NCBI RefSeq assembly: GCF_002263515.1
Contig: NZ_CP022752.1
Coordinates: forward strand, 3,162,001 to 3,226,000
DNA length: 64,000 nucleotides
DNA from: Actinopolyspora erythraea
GTDB taxonomy: Bacteria > Actinomycetota > Actinomycetes > Mycobacteriales > Pseudonocardiaceae
Direction: 5' to 3'
Part shown: positions 15,945 through 24,351 of the stretch, one piece after another
Numbering within the stretch: the first letter of the stretch is position 1
How the letters are laid out: every line of letters starts with the position of its first letter
Notes under the pieces: generated by a model
The model's input: only the letters and a program-made list of their open reading frames with translations
Told to the model about the DNA's origin: nothing
Database searches by the model: none
Made by a program: the position numbers and the translations under genes

Positions 15945-16355
15945 TCACAGCCCGTCGTGTGGTGACTTACCGGGCGCCCGGTACTCAGTGGCCGAACCCT
16001 CGGTGGTGAATACCAGCGCGAAAGGCTCGGCCGCTGTCACACGCTGAGTCGGCGCGAACGATTCGACCGCGCGGCCTGCCCGCGCTCGCGTCGCCGTCTC
16101 GCAAGCTCGCCCTCGACTCAGCCTGACTGCCGAGCGGCAACAGAGCCCCATTCCCGACGGTTCACCGGCGATCTGGTCGGCGGGTTCTGCCACCGCCACG
16201 CCGCCCCACGGATCCGCGAAGCCCCTCGACAGCTGCCACCCGGCGCACTCCGCGCCGACAGCGACGAAGTGGACGTCCTGGCCCTTGCTACCGGAGACAG
16301 CCGGGCTCGTGTGCGGCACGACCTTACTCGCAAACCAGCGCTGCTCAGCGCACAC
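15945..16355 (-). CDS. Possible antisense-oriented hypothetical gene
   Basis: An open minus-strand frame of about 136 codons with GC-rich third positions fills an otherwise gene-free 480-bp gap. It starts at GTG without a good ribosome binding site, and the plus strand is also largely open, so this is a weak call. If real it would be the only minus-strand gene among the maintenance cassettes between dnaN and DUF4192. Confidence 0.3.
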   Translation of the reverse strand: MCAEQRWFASKVVPHTSPAVSGSKGQDVHFVAVGAECAGWQLSRGFADPWGGVAVAEPADQIAGEPSGMGLCCRSAVRLSRGRACETATRARAGRAVESFAPTQRVTAAEPFALVFTTEGSATEYRAPGKSPHDGL

Positions 16356-16378
16356 TACGACCGCGAAGGAGGAGTCTC

Positions 16379-17299
16379 ATGGCGTCATCGAGATCCGCCC
16401 CTGCTTCAGGCCGCGGGCGGGGGCAGGAGCCGCGGCTGATGCGCCACGCGCTGCGGGCCGCCCACGCCGGGCACCATGTGATCCCGCTGTGGCCGCGCAG
16501 CAAAACGGCCGTGCTCCCCGACTGGGAATCGGCGGCCACCACCGATCCCCGTGCGATCCGCTCCTGGTGGTCGCAGCGGCCGTACAACATCGGTGTCGCC
16601 TGCGGCCCCAGTGGACTGCACGTGCTCGACCTCGACCAGGCTCACGGGCACGAGCCGCCACCGGCATGGTCCGGTGCTCGCGATGGGCAGGAAGTGCTCG
16701 CCCGTCTCGCCACGGCCGCCGGGCAGCCCTACCCGAGTCACACCTACACCGTGACCACCCCCAGCGGTGGGCAGCATCTGTACTTCCGCGCTCCGGCCGA
16801 ACCGGAACTGCGCTCCACCGTCGCTCGGCTCGGGTGGCGGATCGACACCCGCGGAGCCGGGGGTTACATCGTCGCCGCCGGATCCGTGCTGACTGGCGGT
16901 GCCTACCGCGTGGCCAGTTCCGTCGCGATCGCGCCGCTGCCGGCCTGGCTGGTCGACGCGGTAAAACCACCACCCCAGCCGGAGCCGGTGGAGCTGAATC
17001 TGCCGAACGGCCGCGCCGGGGCCTACGTGGCCGCCATCGTCGACGGCGAAACCAGGGCCGTCTCCCAGGCCTTGCCGGGACAGCGCCACGAGACCCTGCT
17101 GCGCGCCGCCGGGCGGCTCGGCCGACTGGTCGGCAGCGGTGACCTCGACGAGCACACCGTCCATCAGGCCCTGCACACCGCCGCCGCCGTGCACATCGGC
17201 CACGACGGGTTCACCACCCGCGAAGTCGGCACCACCATCCGCGACGGGCTGATCTGGGGCAGGAACCGTCCCCGCCACATCACCAGCCGGGCCGAGTGA
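16379..17299 (+). CDS. Prim-pol domain DNA primase/polymerase
   Basis: 306 residues containing an N-terminal bifunctional primase-polymerase (archaeo-eukaryotic primase) domain: HVIPLWPRSKTAVLPDWE near residue 34, the acidic pair LHVLDLDQAHG near 80, TTPSGGQHLYFRAP near 126 and RIDTRGAGGYIVAAGS near 150. Such enzymes make primers and extend them on plasmids and ICEs. There is no helicase fused to it, unlike RepSA/Prim-Pol proteins of some AICEs. ATG at 16379 follows AAGGAGGAG. Located with dnaN and ssb genes. Confidence 0.88.
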   Translation: MASSRSAPASGRGRGQEPRLMRHALRAAHAGHHVIPLWPRSKTAVLPDWESAATTDPRAIRSWWSQRPYNIGVACGPSGLHVLDLDQAHGHEPPPAWSGARDGQEVLARLATAAGQPYPSHTYTVTTPSGGQHLYFRAPAEPELRSTVARLGWRIDTRGAGGYIVAAGSVLTGGAYRVASSVAIAPLPAWLVDAVKPPPQPEPVELNLPNGRAGAYVAAIVDGETRAVSQALPGQRHETLLRAAGRLGRLVGSGDLDEHTVHQALHTAAAVHIGHDGFTTREVGTTIRDGLIWGRNRPRHITSRAE

Positions 17300-17395
17300 G
17301 GCCACCCCCACACAGTCCTCTCGCCCGTCGAGCGTTCCGGGCCCGCAGCAACACGCTCTGCACCCCCGTGTGTTCACAGAAACGGAGACGAACTC

Positions 17396-17701
17396 GTGCG
17401 TCCCCTCGACATCTACAACACGCTGCCGACCGAGACCGTGTACCTCCGTGTCCGGCGGAGCTACCGCGACCCGTGCGGGGAGTGGACCACCCGCCGCGTG
17501 GAGAGCAGCGCACCCCTTGGCTCGATGCACGATCCGGGAAGCTGGTGGCAACTCTGCTTCGCCGACGACCTGCCGACCCCGCTCCTGATGACGCCGGGCT
17601 GGGCGCACTACACCCGCGTCCTGGACCCATCGCCGGAGGAGCGCCGCTACCACCGGCGCGAGCAGGAACTGCACCGCTACTCGCCGCATCGGCCGGTGTG
17701 A
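17396..17701 (+). CDS. Hypothetical 101-residue protein
   Basis: GTG at 17396 after CGGAGA. Soluble, rich in Arg, Tyr and Trp, with a basic C-terminus (EERRYHRREQELHRY). No domain recognised. Lies between primase and ssb genes and could belong to the replication module by context. Confidence 0.5.
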   Translation: MRPLDIYNTLPTETVYLRVRRSYRDPCGEWTTRRVESSAPLGSMHDPGSWWQLCFADDLPTPLLMTPGWAHYTRVLDPSPEERRYHRREQELHRYSPHRPV

Positions 17702-17803
17702 TCGCGTGCTCTCCCACCAGCCGCGTGCCCAGGCAAGAGCGATGAAGAACTAGGAGAGGCGGGGTTCGTGCCCGGCCGGTTGTCGATCAACACGGAGTCC
17801 ATC

Positions 17804-17887
17804 AGGACGTGGCTGCCGACGCACGGGCGCCTTCGGCGTCGCTGACGCGATGCGCTGCGCGCACCCGTGCCCCAGCAGCCACGTCCT
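17804..17887 (+). repeat. Long inverted-repeat hairpin upstream of ssb
   Basis: Outer perfect 13-bp arms 17804-17816 and 17875-17887; inner arms GCACGGG (17821-17827) and CCCGTGC (17864-17870); GC-rich centre able to pair further. It lies in a 310-bp gene-free leader of the ssb gene and is unrelated in sequence to the 252/2074/3850 family. Possible structured leader or single-strand origin-like site; no terminator T-run. Confidence 0.6.
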
Positions 17888-18011
17888 GATCCGAGGGCCG
17901 CAGATCGACAGCCCATCCGGGCACGAACCCGATCCCGTATCGGGGCAGCGGCCCGCCGAGGGGCTCGGTTCGTTTCGACAGCTCGTCCCCGTCACGAAGG
18001 AGCGTCCCATC

Positions 18012-18458
18012 ATGGCCGGAGAGACCCAGACCACCGTCATCGGCAACCTGACCGCCGACCCCGAGTTGCGGTTCACCCCCAGCGGCGATGCGGTGCTCAA
18101 CTTCACCGTGGCCAACAATCCCTACTTCTTCGACCGCCACAGCGGGGAATGGAAAGACGGCGAATCCCTCTTCCTGCGCTGCACCCTGTGGCGACAGGCC
18201 GCGGAGAACGCCGCCGAAACGCTCACCCGCGGAATGCGGGTGATCGTGCAGGGACGGTTGCGGCAACGCTCCTTCGAAACGAGGGACGGAGCCAAGCGCA
18301 CCGTGGTCGAGATGGAGGTCGACGAGATCGGCCCCTCACTGCGCTATGCCACCGCCCGAGTGGCCAAGGTGTCCCGATCCTCCAGCGCCTTTCCCGAGGA
18401 GACAGCGGGAGGCTCGGTTCCCGCGGATACAGAAGCGGACAAGGAAATCCCCTTCTGA
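18012..18458 (+). CDS. ssb: Single-stranded DNA-binding protein
   Basis: 148 residues with the OB-fold pattern of bacterial [22 protein letters not shown] at the start, [25 protein letters not shown] and [16 protein letters not shown], and an acidic C-terminal tip ending EIPF like the usual DDDIPF protein-interaction tail. Shorter linker than the host SSB. ATG at 18012 follows AAGGAG. It would protect single-stranded ICE DNA during transfer or replication. Confidence 0.93.
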   Translation: MAGETQTTVIGNLTADPELRFTPSGDAVLNFTVANNPYFFDRHSGEWKDGESLFLRCTLWRQAAENAAETLTRGMRVIVQGRLRQRSFETRDGAKRTVVEMEVDEIGPSLRYATARVAKVSRSSSAFPEETAGGSVPADTEADKEIPF

Positions 18459-18520
18459 CGTTCTGCCCGGGCTTCGGGGAAGTCTCCACACCCGGAGAGC
18501 GCGTGTCCCTTCCTAACGAG

Positions 18521-18548
18521 CAGGCCCGGCTCCGTGAGTCCGGGCCTG
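18521..18548 (+). terminator. GC-rich hairpin after ssb
   Basis: Perfect 9-bp stem, 18521-18529 with 18540-18548, no T-run; separates ssb from the gene at 18589. Confidence 0.5.
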
Positions 18549-18588
18549 CCCGGTGTGCTTTCGTACCACTTCTGGTCGGAGGAAAACC

Positions 18589-19143
18589 GTGTCACTTCAT
18601 GTGCTCATCACCCGCTTCGACGACGTCCTCTGCGATCCCGACGCCACCCCGCTGTGGCAGGAAACCCATCGGAACGTAGGAGCGCTGCAGGCGCTCGAAC
18701 TCGTCGACCGGTCCTGCCGCGGCATACTCGCCACCGAGACCGCGTTCGCGGTCACCCAGATCTCGACCGGCCAGTTCCTCACTCGTGATCAGCTTGCCCG
18801 AGTGGCCTATACCCGCGCGTGCTCGCCAGCTGCACCGGCGGACTACCGGGAACGCTTCGTGGCGTGGTTCTGTGATGCGCTCGGAGACATTCTCTTCCCG
18901 TGGGACGACGGTGCCCCGTATGCCGACCCGCCGTTGCCGTACTGGGAACAGGCCGCCTGCTGGGCACTGCGGATCGTCGGCCCAACCGTGCCGGGGTGGC
19001 TGGCCCTCGACATCGCCCCCTACCCCGGCGGCAGCGACTTCGCCTCCCTGGTTGCCCGCCACGCCACCCAGGCGGCAACGCCGAGACCTGCGTGTGCCCA
19101 CTGCCGACTCGACCACCCAGGGGCAGTGACCACACGAGCCTGA
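18589..19143 (+). CDS. Hypothetical protein, paralogue of the 6497 gene
   Basis: 184 residues from GTG at 18589 after GGAGG. Shares with the 6497 product a central RERFVAWF..ALGDILFPWDD segment, a PYWEQAACWA block and a final Cys/His-containing tail (CAHCRLDH here). Soluble. Not a family I can name. Confidence 0.65.
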   Translation: MSLHVLITRFDDVLCDPDATPLWQETHRNVGALQALELVDRSCRGILATETAFAVTQISTGQFLTRDQLARVAYTRACSPAAPADYRERFVAWFCDALGDILFPWDDGAPYADPPLPYWEQAACWALRIVGPTVPGWLALDIAPYPGGSDFASLVARHATQAATPRPACAHCRLDHPGAVTTRA

Positions 19144-19189
19144 CCCTGCGACATCAGCCGAGAACGCACTCGCCCACTCCAGGAGAACG

Positions 19190-19480
19190 ATGACGATGCT
19201 GATGGCGACGACACCGGTCGCTGACGACACCCCGTACCCGCACAGCTACGAACGGCCCCCGCTACCGGAAGGAGCCAGCTGGGGACACGCCCCCGCCCAC
19301 CACGCCGGTGGGTACGTCCACCCCGGACGGGCGGTACTGATACTGCCAGGCCGACCGTGGCCGGATTCCCCGGAACGGTGCACCAATGACGATCCACTCG
19401 CCAACGAGTGGTACGGCTCCCACACCGAAGGCGAAGCCACCATCCTCGCCTGTCGCCGCTGCGGCCTGGACGTGACCTGA
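19190..19480 (+). CDS. Hypothetical protein with C-terminal CxxC
   Basis: 96 residues from ATG at 19190 after CAGGAGA. Pro- and His-rich N-terminus; the C-terminus ends ACRRCGLDVT, with a possible metal-binding CxxC partner to the earlier Cys in ERCTND. Followed by a strong terminator. Family not recognised. Confidence 0.5.
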   Translation: MTMLMATTPVADDTPYPHSYERPPLPEGASWGHAPAHHAGGYVHPGRAVLILPGRPWPDSPERCTNDDPLANEWYGSHTEGEATILACRRCGLDVT

Positions 19481-19497
19481 CCCCACACGTCCACCTG

Positions 19498-19528
19498 CCG
19501 GGCCCGGACCAGACCGGGCCCGGTTTTT
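19498..19528 (+). terminator. Rho-independent terminator
   Basis: Stem CCGGGCCCGG at 19498-19507 and 19514-19523 followed by TTTTT; ends the 19190 transcript. Confidence 0.85.
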
Positions 19529-19618
19529 CATGCTCACTCCGCTGGTCACCCAGTTCCCCACGCCGTGAGATCTCCCCGGCGTGGTTCCTGCCTCAACAAT
19601 CCGAAGCAAGGAGGCACC

Positions 19619-20662
19619 ATGGACATGCTCAACACCATCTCACTGTCCACCCCCGCTGAACTGCTAGCAGCGACTCCGCACATGCTGGGGTTCTACCCGA
19701 CCGAGTCGCTGGTCCTCAGCACACTGCACCGCCGAGAAAGCACAACGCAGCTGGGAATGACCCTACGCGTCGATCTCCCCAACTCGACGTACGCCCAGGA
19801 GTTCGCCGGCTATCTGCTCACAGGGCCTTTCGAGCAACATCCCGTCGACGCGGTGATCATGCTCCTGATCACCGATAACGCCAGTCCCGGCTTGCCGCAT
19901 ACCGAGCTGGTCACCACGCTCCGCGACACGCTCAACCAGGCCAGCATCAGCACGCTCGACGCGCTGTGGGCCCCCGCGATCCGGGAAGGAGCTCCGTGGC
20001 GGTCGTATCTCGACCCCACTCGCTCCGGCACACTTCCCAACCCGGCGATATCCCCACTGGCCGCAGCGCAGGCAGTCCGCGGCTCGACCACCCGCCCGAG
20101 CAGGCAGGACCTGCACGCCCTCATCGCCGCCGAGGATTCCGAGCAGGCGCTGTCCGCGAAACTCGCCGCGCTGCGATCACAGCCCATCCCCGCTCCGTCC
20201 GAGACACTGCCCCACCGTATCCACACCGTCAGGGAGGCGCTTCAAGCCACCGCCGCCGGCAAGTCGCTGTCCGAGGAACAGCTGCTGCGTGTGTTGATCG
20301 CGGTCGCCGATACCCGCGTTCGCGACCTCGCCTTGAGTGCGGCACTCGGTGACTGGAGTCAGGCCGCCGACGAACTCTGGCGAACGCTGATCCGCAAAGC
20401 CCCCACCCCGGAGAGAGGCGAAGTCGCCTCCTTGTTGGCTGTCCATGCCTACCTGTGTGGCGATGGCCCCCTGGCCAGGGTCGTGTTGGAAAACCTCGAA
20501 CAGTCCCAGCCCGACCACCGGTTGGGCGCCCTGCTCCACCAGGCTCTCGACCAAGGCATCCCACCCGCTGAACTGATCACACTCGTCAACGGCGCGGCCC
20601 ACGGCATCCTCGAGGAGCTCGGGTGGGGCACGAACCCCTTCACCGCCTCAACGCAGGCCTGA
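19619..20662 (+). CDS. DUF4192 family protein
   Basis: 347 residues. The N-terminus (STPAELLAATPHMLGFYPTE, SLVLSTL) and the central PHTELVTTLRD plus C-terminal AHAYLCGDGPLARVVL(E) pattern match the DUF4192 family, common in actinobacterial chromosomes and mobile elements and of unknown function. The early segment resembles the way JetABCD-unrelated 'LGF.P..S.V' sequences define this family. ATG at 19619 follows AAGGAGG. Confidence 0.85.
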   Translation: MDMLNTISLSTPAELLAATPHMLGFYPTESLVLSTLHRRESTTQLGMTLRVDLPNSTYAQEFAGYLLTGPFEQHPVDAVIMLLITDNASPGLPHTELVTTLRDTLNQASISTLDALWAPAIREGAPWRSYLDPTRSGTLPNPAISPLAAAQAVRGSTTRPSRQDLHALIAAEDSEQALSAKLAALRSQPIPAPSETLPHRIHTVREALQATAAGKSLSEEQLLRVLIAVADTRVRDLALSAALGDWSQAADELWRTLIRKAPTPERGEVASLLAVHAYLCGDGPLARVVLENLEQSQPDHRLGALLHQALDQGIPPAELITLVNGAAHGILEELGWGTNPFTASTQA

Positions 20663-20882
20663 CCTTCGAGAGCGTGTCCGGGGACTCTCCGAAGCACGGG
20701 TGCCGAGGTGGGTACCCCCACTGCCGGGAAGGGGCGCGGATGCACGTCCCGACGACCGATGGGGCGTGGCACCCGCCGCCCGGCGGCCGGTGCGGGACGA
20801 GCCCGCCTCGGACTCCCCGCGCCGCCGCCTATCGTGCTCACCACCGCCCCTGCCGGGAGAGCGTGGAGGTCATCGCATCGGC

Positions 20883-21443
20883 ATGAAACAGCGAGACCGA
20901 ACCCCGGCCGGACGGGATCGAAGCAACAGGGACCGACCACGCCGTCGTGGTGGCATAGCCTCCTCGACCATGAGGGTCCACCCGCACGTGGTGTTCCTCC
21001 GGCTGTGCGGAGCCGCCGGGTTCGGGGTGTTTCTCGGTCTGGCTACCGCGGGGCTGGTCGGGATCGTCACCGGCCGTGACTTCGCCGACGGCACCGAATG
21101 GTTGGCCGGTGTGCCCATACTCGCCGTGTTCGGAATGCCCCTCGGAGCCGTCGTCGCATGGCTGACCCGCCACTGGTTCCTCCCTGCGACACCCCGCCGT
21201 TGGCTGCTCTTCACCGCCGCCGGTCTCCTCGCCCTACCGCTGGCCACCGCTGTCGGCCAAGGAGAGATGAGCAACGCGGTAGTCTTCCCGATCACCGCCA
21301 TCGGTGGGATCACGACCGCGATGCTGTGGCAGCGCGGCTTCCGCCGGGAAATCGCCCCGGGTCAAGCGCTCCGGTACGGACGCTTCGTTCGGCGGCACTC
21401 GCACGGACCTCAAGATCGCGGTGGCTCGAGGCGGTGGAGCTGA
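20883..21443 (+). CDS. Predicted membrane protein
   Basis: 186 residues if started at the ATG at 20883 (GGAGG 14-18 nt upstream); an ATG at 20970 would give 157 residues. Four hydrophobic stretches lie between residues 40 and 150 (FGVFLGLATAGLVGIV, VPILAVFGMPLGAVVAW, LLFTAAGLLALPLA and the VVFPITAIGGIT region). No recognised family. The last gene of the plus-strand module before the convergent gene at 21483. Confidence 0.55.
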   Translation: MKQRDRTPAGRDRSNRDRPRRRGGIASSTMRVHPHVVFLRLCGAAGFGVFLGLATAGLVGIVTGRDFADGTEWLAGVPILAVFGMPLGAVVAWLTRHWFLPATPRRWLLFTAAGLLALPLATAVGQGEMSNAVVFPITAIGGITTAMLWQRGFRREIAPGQALRYGRFVRRHSHGPQDRGGSRRWS

Positions 21444-21482
21444 CAGGCAACTGGACCGGACCGGCACGAACGTATCGAGCGG

Positions 21483-22085
21483 TTACGTGCCCTGTCCGTC
21501 GTCATGCGCGGTAGAAACCGGGACGAGGCCGGTCTGGACACCGTGCTGCTGACCAACATCCCCGACTGACTCAGCCTGTTCCCCCGAGCCGTCCGCTGAC
21601 GTCGCGTTGGCGGACGGGGCTTCCTGCCGGAGCCGGCTTCCTTCCCGCTGACTATCGCCGGGTGACGACTCGGTATCCGTAGTCGGGGCGACGGCCTCCC
21701 GGCCGGTCGCGATCAGTCGTCGGGCCTGTTTCTCCGAGTCGAGTTCGAGCAGCTCGGCCACCTGCTCCACCGTGCGGCCGCCACCCTCGTGGAGAGATAG
21801 CGCCGCCTGGGCCTGCCGGGTGTGCTGGTCGGCGACCTTCTCCTGAGAATCAGCGCGCAGCTTGTCGATCTTGCGTTGGTAGACGGCGACCTTCTCCTCA
21901 CAGCGGGCATGTACGGCCGCGATCGTCTCGCCTGCCTCGACGTACTGCCGCAGCGCGGCCTCCACCCGCTGTTCCCTCGCGCGCTGTTCGGCGAGTTGTT
22001 CCGCGTTGCGCTGCCGGGCCCGCTCCAGCTGCTGGCTGACTCTGCTGGAGCGACGACGAGCTTTGCTTGTGCCGGATTCGGTCAT
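21483..22085 (-). CDS. Coiled-coil hypothetical protein
   Basis: 200 residues from ATG at 22085 after GAGGGG. Residues 10-100 are highly charged heptad-rich helix (QQLERARQRNAEQLAEQRAR, VAVYQRKIDKLRADSQEKV), followed by a short segment resembling a helix-turn-helix (TVEQVAELLELDSEKQARRL) and a low-complexity acidic tail. The layout could fit a KfrA- or DNA-organising-type protein, but this is only an inference. Convergent with 20883 and divergent from the transfer region. Confidence 0.6.
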   Translation of the reverse strand: MTESGTSKARRRSSRVSQQLERARQRNAEQLAEQRAREQRVEAALRQYVEAGETIAAVHARCEEKVAVYQRKIDKLRADSQEKVADQHTRQAQAALSLHEGGGRTVEQVAELLELDSEKQARRLIATGREAVAPTTDTESSPGDSQREGSRLRQEAPSANATSADGSGEQAESVGDVGQQHGVQTGLVPVSTAHDDGQGT

Positions 22086-22622
22086 GACCGTGCCCCTCCC
22101 CAACGATGCGACGTCAGCGACAGGCTAGCCAGCACCGCAAGCAAGGTCGCCCGACCGTCGGGACGCCATCTTCTGGCTCGGCAGCCCGACACGGGGGCAC
22201 GTAGACATGGAGGGCGTGCCCGACCGCAGCCGGACACGCCCGCGTCGACGCGGAAGCCCCGGAAGGCTTGCCACCGCGAACGATGGCTCCGCCAAGACCG
22301 CGTCGACATCACGTCCGGTGCCGTACAGGCTCACTAAAAGCCGTTCCACCAGAACGCATGATCCAGTGTAGCGCTCCGCCGTCCACCGTGTTCGAGCCGG
22401 ACGGTGAGTTATGCCGTCCCACCTGCTCCCGGTGAAGAGGGCGGCTTCACCGTTGAGCGGGTTGTTCGTCCCGCAGGGTGCCCGTTCCTGCCCCAGACCC
22501 GTCAAGGTCGGACTTCGCCCGACGTCGAGCTCCCTGAGCACGGCGGGGTGCTGTGGCGGGAAGGCTGCCCGTCTTTCCTCGATCCTTCGAGGCCGAATTG
22601 TCGTGGCGCGCGGGAACGTCGC
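22086..22622. other. Gene-free left part of transfer-origin region
   Basis: No gene with convincing codon use or ribosome binding site. It is the first part of an 897-bp gap between the minus-strand gene at 21483 and the plus-strand gene at 22983, directly upstream of the relaxase operon, as expected for an oriT region. Confidence 0.5.
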
Positions 22623-22708
22623 GTCAAGGTACCCACAATTTTTTTCGCTCCCGACACCGACATTGGTGCCGACATGCTCAGAAAAAAATTGCGGGTCCCG
22701 CCCTTGAC
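22623..22708 (+). other. Candidate origin of transfer (oriT): long hairpin with loop repeats
   Basis: Arms: GTCAAGG 22623-22629 with CCTTGAC 22702-22708; ACCC 22631-22634 with GGGT 22693-22696; and an 11-bp AT-rich stem 22636-22646 (CAATTTTTTTC) with 22681-22691. The 34-nt loop carries three CCGACA direct repeats (22651, 22657, 22669) and a CACC/GGTG mini-hairpin. The site is in a gene-free, AT-rich region upstream of the MobF relaxase gene, where oriT normally lies. A bidirectional terminator is an alternative reading because of the A and T runs. Confidence 0.55.
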
Positions 22709-22882
22709 TCGACAACCCCGCGCGACGAAAAAGGCCCACACGAAGGAACAAGGAAAAACACGCAGCCACGTACACACTCGCTTTTTCGTGTCTGATCTAT
22801 TTTTACAGAAACAGCAGCGCAATGGCTGATCATCCATGATCAAATAAGCGCCAAAAACAAGGGCCAAGAAACCTCCCACAGC

Positions 22883-22911
22883 TTGCAATTCTTTCAACGA
22901 GGAGCTATACT
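22883..22911 (+). promoter_or_regulatory. Near-consensus sigma-70-type promoter of transfer operon
   Basis: TTGCAA (22883-22888), 17-nt spacer, TATACT (22906-22911). It would start a ~65-nt leader with a small AGTCGGG/CCCGACT hairpin before the ATG at 22983. Such a close match is unusual in a GC-rich actinomycete. Two TGATCA palindromes at 22827-22842 just upstream could be operators. Confidence 0.6.
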
Positions 22912-22982
22912 AGAAATCGCAAGGAAAGTCGGGAACGCCAAGCCCGACTACCGTACAAATCACTATAGAAGGATTTTCTTTC

Positions 22983-24014
22983 ATGCCACAGTCTGGCACG
23001 ATTTCCGACTCTGTGTCCGCCGTCGCCGCTTTGCTGCGCACGGGCAACGTGCGTGACGCGCGCCGCCAGTGGTCCGAGACCATGAGCAGCGCCGAGCAGG
23101 ACGAACGCGCCGCCCTGACCGAGTGCGCCCGCATCCTGGCGCACTATCCCCGCACCGCGCTGACACGGTTGCGCGCCTACTGGCGACAGGCCGACGAACG
23201 CACCCGCGCTGTCATCGAAGCATGCGCCCCGACTCCCGAAGAGCACCGCAAGCAGACCGAGCCCGGGCCGCAGCCCGACCGTTCCCCCCGATGGGACCGC
23301 CGAGCCATCGAAGGCGCCCGCGCCCAACGCCGCACCGGTGGCACGGTGCGCACCACCACCGATCCGCAGCGCCGCAGCACTCCGCCCCAGAACCGCGCCC
23401 GTGCTCGCCGCGTCATGCGAGAGGAAGCCGCCACCACCCACGACTACCTCGACGCACGCGCCGGAGTTGACGACGCGCCCGCACGAGGCGCCCAGCCCGA
23501 CGGCTACGCCATCAATTACGAAGACATGGCCGTCTACCCCAACGCCCGCGACTCCGAGCGTCGCGATCCCCGCACCACCCCCGCGCGGGACGGTCAATGC
23601 TGTATCGCGCTGGGGTGCCAGCTCATCACGAGCCACGCTGACATTCGCGTCGGTGACGGACTGTGCGAAGAGTGCCGCGACGTCGGCCGCCCCGGGCTGG
23701 ACGTGTCCGCCACGGCCAGCCACACCCAGGTGATCGAGGCGAGGTGCGCCTACCTCGCCGAGTACTACCCGTACCCGACAAAGCATCTGCGCACGCTGTG
23801 GCAGCAGGCCAACCAGGCCGACCGCGACACGATCGCACAATGGGTCACGACCAACCTGCCCACCGAGCAGACCGCCGCGCCGAGCGAGCTCACCCCGTGC
23901 GAGCAATGCGGCACCCGCCGCAACCCGCGTGATCTCGCCCGCGTGAACACCGACGATGGCGAGTGCCGAGCCTGCCGCACCGACGCCGAGCAGCTCACCG
24001 CTGCCACCGTCTAA
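22983..24014 (+). CDS. Zinc-ribbon protein preceding the relaxase
   Basis: 343 residues. ATG at 22983 follows AAGGA. Two similar helical segments, YPRTALTRLRAYWRQADERT near 57 and YPYPTKHLRTLWQQANQADR near 262, suggest an internal repeat. Cys clusters occur near residue 200-230 (CCIALGC..., CEEC) and near the C-terminus (CEQCGTRRN ... CRAC), likely zinc ribbons. The middle is basic. Position between oriT candidate and relaxase suggests a relaxosome accessory DNA-binding protein, which is inference. Confidence 0.7.
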   Translation: MPQSGTISDSVSAVAALLRTGNVRDARRQWSETMSSAEQDERAALTECARILAHYPRTALTRLRAYWRQADERTRAVIEACAPTPEEHRKQTEPGPQPDRSPRWDRRAIEGARAQRRTGGTVRTTTDPQRRSTPPQNRARARRVMREEAATTHDYLDARAGVDDAPARGAQPDGYAINYEDMAVYPNARDSERRDPRTTPARDGQCCIALGCQLITSHADIRVGDGLCEECRDVGRPGLDVSATASHTQVIEARCAYLAEYYPYPTKHLRTLWQQANQADRDTIAQWVTTNLPTEQTAAPSELTPCEQCGTRRNPRDLARVNTDDGECRACRTDAEQLTAATV

Positions 24015-24033
24015 CCACCCCGCACCCGCCGCC

Positions 24034-24068
24034 ACGGTCCCCCGGTCACCGACCGGGGGACCGTTTGT
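24034..24068 (+). terminator. Hairpin terminator after 22983 gene
   Basis: Perfect 13-bp stem (24034-24046 with 24052-24064) followed by TTTG. Would partly uncouple the relaxase gene from the upstream promoter. Confidence 0.6.
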
Positions 24069-24351
24069 CATGCCCACCCGCCCCACCGCGCAGCCGATCC
24101 CGCATCTCACCCCCGCTCGCCCACTTCCCCGCCCGTACCGGGCCCCGCCCCGGACCTGCCCAGCCCGCGCGCCCGACATACCGACCCCGCCCCTCCGGAC
24201 CTCCCGGTACCTCCGGCCAGCCGGACAGCACCTCTTGCATTTCCCTCCGAACCCGGTTCTGAATCGCGACAGCTGCGGCCGGAATAACGGCTGCGGCGGC
24301 TTAACGTGACGAAGACAGCTGACGTGGACAGCTCGACTGGTGGGGTGTGTC

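Noticed and set aside
16406..17689. 427-codon minus-strand open frame opposite the primase gene
   Set aside because: Shadow of the prim-pol gene; no ribosome binding site and low-complexity translation.
21483..22085. Identifying the coiled-coil protein as a partition protein
   Set aside because: Only heptad composition supports it; no ParB or KfrA signature and no ParA next to it.
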